The position numbers and the translations under genes were made by a program. Source: Verrucomicrobiota bacterium (GTDB lineage: Bacteria > Verrucomicrobiota > Verrucomicrobiia > Verrucomicrobiales > Verrucomicrobiaceae). From it: a DNA stretch of 5,911 nucleotides. Of the stretch, positions 5,425-5,911 are shown one piece after another; position 1 is the stretch's first letter, and each line of letters opens with the position of its first letter. Under the pieces are notes generated by a model. It searched no databases. It worked only from the letters and a program-made list of their open reading frames with translations, and was not told the DNA's origin. Location of the stretch: positions 1 through 5,911 of the forward strand of contig JAEYYS010000287.1 of NCBI GenBank assembly GCA_023428335.1, in the 5' to 3' direction.

Positions 5425-5879
5425 TGAAGCGGGCCTGGCGCATCGTGAAAAAAGCCCATGCGGCCACCGCGTTCAGCGGGGAGGGGGCACGTCGCTTCGG
5501 GGGACGCTGGAATTCGCCAGGCACCGCCGTGGTCTACACCAGCGGCACGCTGGCGCTCGCGGCGCTGGAGCCCCTTGTGCATCTGAATCCGCCGGTGCGC
5601 TTGGAGTATGTGGCCATCCCTCTCGACTTCGACGATGCCTGGGTGCAAAAGCTCAAGCTGTCGGACCTGCCGGCCGATTGGACGGAAGAGCCGCCGCCGC
5701 CCTCGACCCAACTGTTGGGGGATCGCTGGGTGAAACAGGCTCGGTCTGCGATTCTTGAACTGCCCAGCGCCATCGTCCGCATCGAGCCCAATTACCTGCT
5801 CAATCCGGCGCATCCGGACTACAGGAAGGTCCGGATCGGCAAGGCGATGCCCTTTGCGTTCGATTCGCGACTGCTCTGA
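5424..5879 (+). CDS. RES-domain toxin (NAD+-degrading, MbcT-like)
   Basis: The 151-residue product has the RES domain over nearly its whole length. Characterised members (such as mycobacterial MbcT and the RES toxins of Photorhabdus and Pseudomonas) consume NAD+ by phosphorolysis or hydrolysis in the cytoplasm and arrest growth. The conserved blocks are 'GEGARRFGGRWNSPG' (19-33), 'VVYTSGTLALAALEPLVH' (36-53) and 'ELPSAIVRIEPNYLLNPAHPDY' (112-133). Likely active-site residues R28, Y38, E49 and S115 are all present, with the Arg-Tyr and Tyr-Glu spacings (10 and 11) I know from the family, so it is probably active. The start is ATG 5424, overlapping the antitoxin stop by one base. A GTG at 5421 in the same frame would add one residue and cannot be excluded. 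The frame is open further upstream to 5301, but that lies within antitoxin coding sequence. The gene order, antitoxin then toxin, is usual for RES-Xre pairs. Confidence 0.93.
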   Translation: MKRAWRIVKKAHAATAFSGEGARRFGGRWNSPGTAVVYTSGTLALAALEPLVHLNPPVRLEYVAIPLDFDDAWVQKLKLSDLPADWTEEPPPPSTQLLGDRWVKQARSAILELPSAIVRIEPNYLLNPAHPDYRKVRIGKAMPFAFDSRLL

Positions 5880-5906
5880 AAGGCCTCACTCGGAGAGTGA
5901 GGGCTT
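5880..5906 (+). terminator. Palindrome after the toxin gene; right copy of the 22-bp repeat
   Basis: A 12-bp stem with one G-G mismatch (5880-5891 with 5895-5906) closes a GGA loop, beginning directly after the toxin stop. The inner eight pairs (CCTCACTC with GAGTGAGG) are perfect. Only a short TT follows before the window end, so intrinsic termination is plausible rather than certain. Bases 5884-5905 match 4769-4790 at 19 of 22 positions, so it is also a possible REP-like element. Confidence 0.6.
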
Positions 5907-5911
5907 ACGGC

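Noticed and set aside
4769..5905. Insertion-sequence or integron-like unit delimited by the 22-bp repeats
   Set aside because: There is no transposase or integrase between them, and the repeats are direct and internally palindromic rather than terminal inverted repeats. No target-site duplication was evident.
1..5911. CRISPR array, tRNA or rRNA genes
   Set aside because: No regularly spaced repeat series and no recognisable tRNA or rRNA sequence was found on reading the window; the longest gap between genes is about 150 bases.

Overview
The window is GC-rich, densely coded bacterial DNA with every convincing gene on the + strand. Codon bias, a canonical RF3, an M50/CBS-type protease tail and a sigma70-type promoter suggest a high-GC proteobacterium, most likely a gammaproteobacterium (a Xanthomonadales-like lineage is a guess from gene style). 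No 16S or other taxonomic marker is present.

Layout: (1) 3-401, the C-terminal CBS-domain pair of a protein entering from the left, probably a site-2 (M50) membrane protease. (2) 402-540, an intergenic stretch with a hairpin, an 8-bp direct repeat, a 7-bp inverted repeat and a tandem octamer. (3) 541-1449, a single HNH restriction-type endonuclease with an N-terminal 'APHKP' domain and no methylase beside it. (4) 1595-3208, prfC, peptide chain release factor 3. (5) 3289-4731, a Tat-exported DUF1501 protein of the alkaline-phosphatase-like superfamily, without its usual DUF1549/DUF1553 partner in view. (6) 4844-5879, a complete Xre/MbcA-type antitoxin plus RES toxin operon. It has its own promoter, and a palindrome filling most of the -35/-10 spacer is probably the autoregulatory operator. 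Two near-identical 22-bp palindromic repeats lie on either side of the operon.

The genes do not form one pathway. Housekeeping or envelope functions (protease, RF3, DUF1501) alternate with likely accessory, defence-type cargo (the HNH nuclease and the NAD+-depleting toxin-antitoxin pair). The accessory genes look somewhat less GC-rich than prfC. Terminator-like hairpins follow the protease, prfC, DUF1501 and toxin genes, so most of them are probably separate transcription units; only the toxin and antitoxin are clearly coupled. None of the five complete genes has a good Shine-Dalgarno sequence.

I see no convincing unknown multi-gene system. The points most worth a second look are the near-leaderless, operator-in-spacer control of the toxin-antitoxin pair, the repeats bracketing it, the orphan DUF1501 gene, and the solitary, possibly modification-dependent nuclease with its repeat-rich upstream region.
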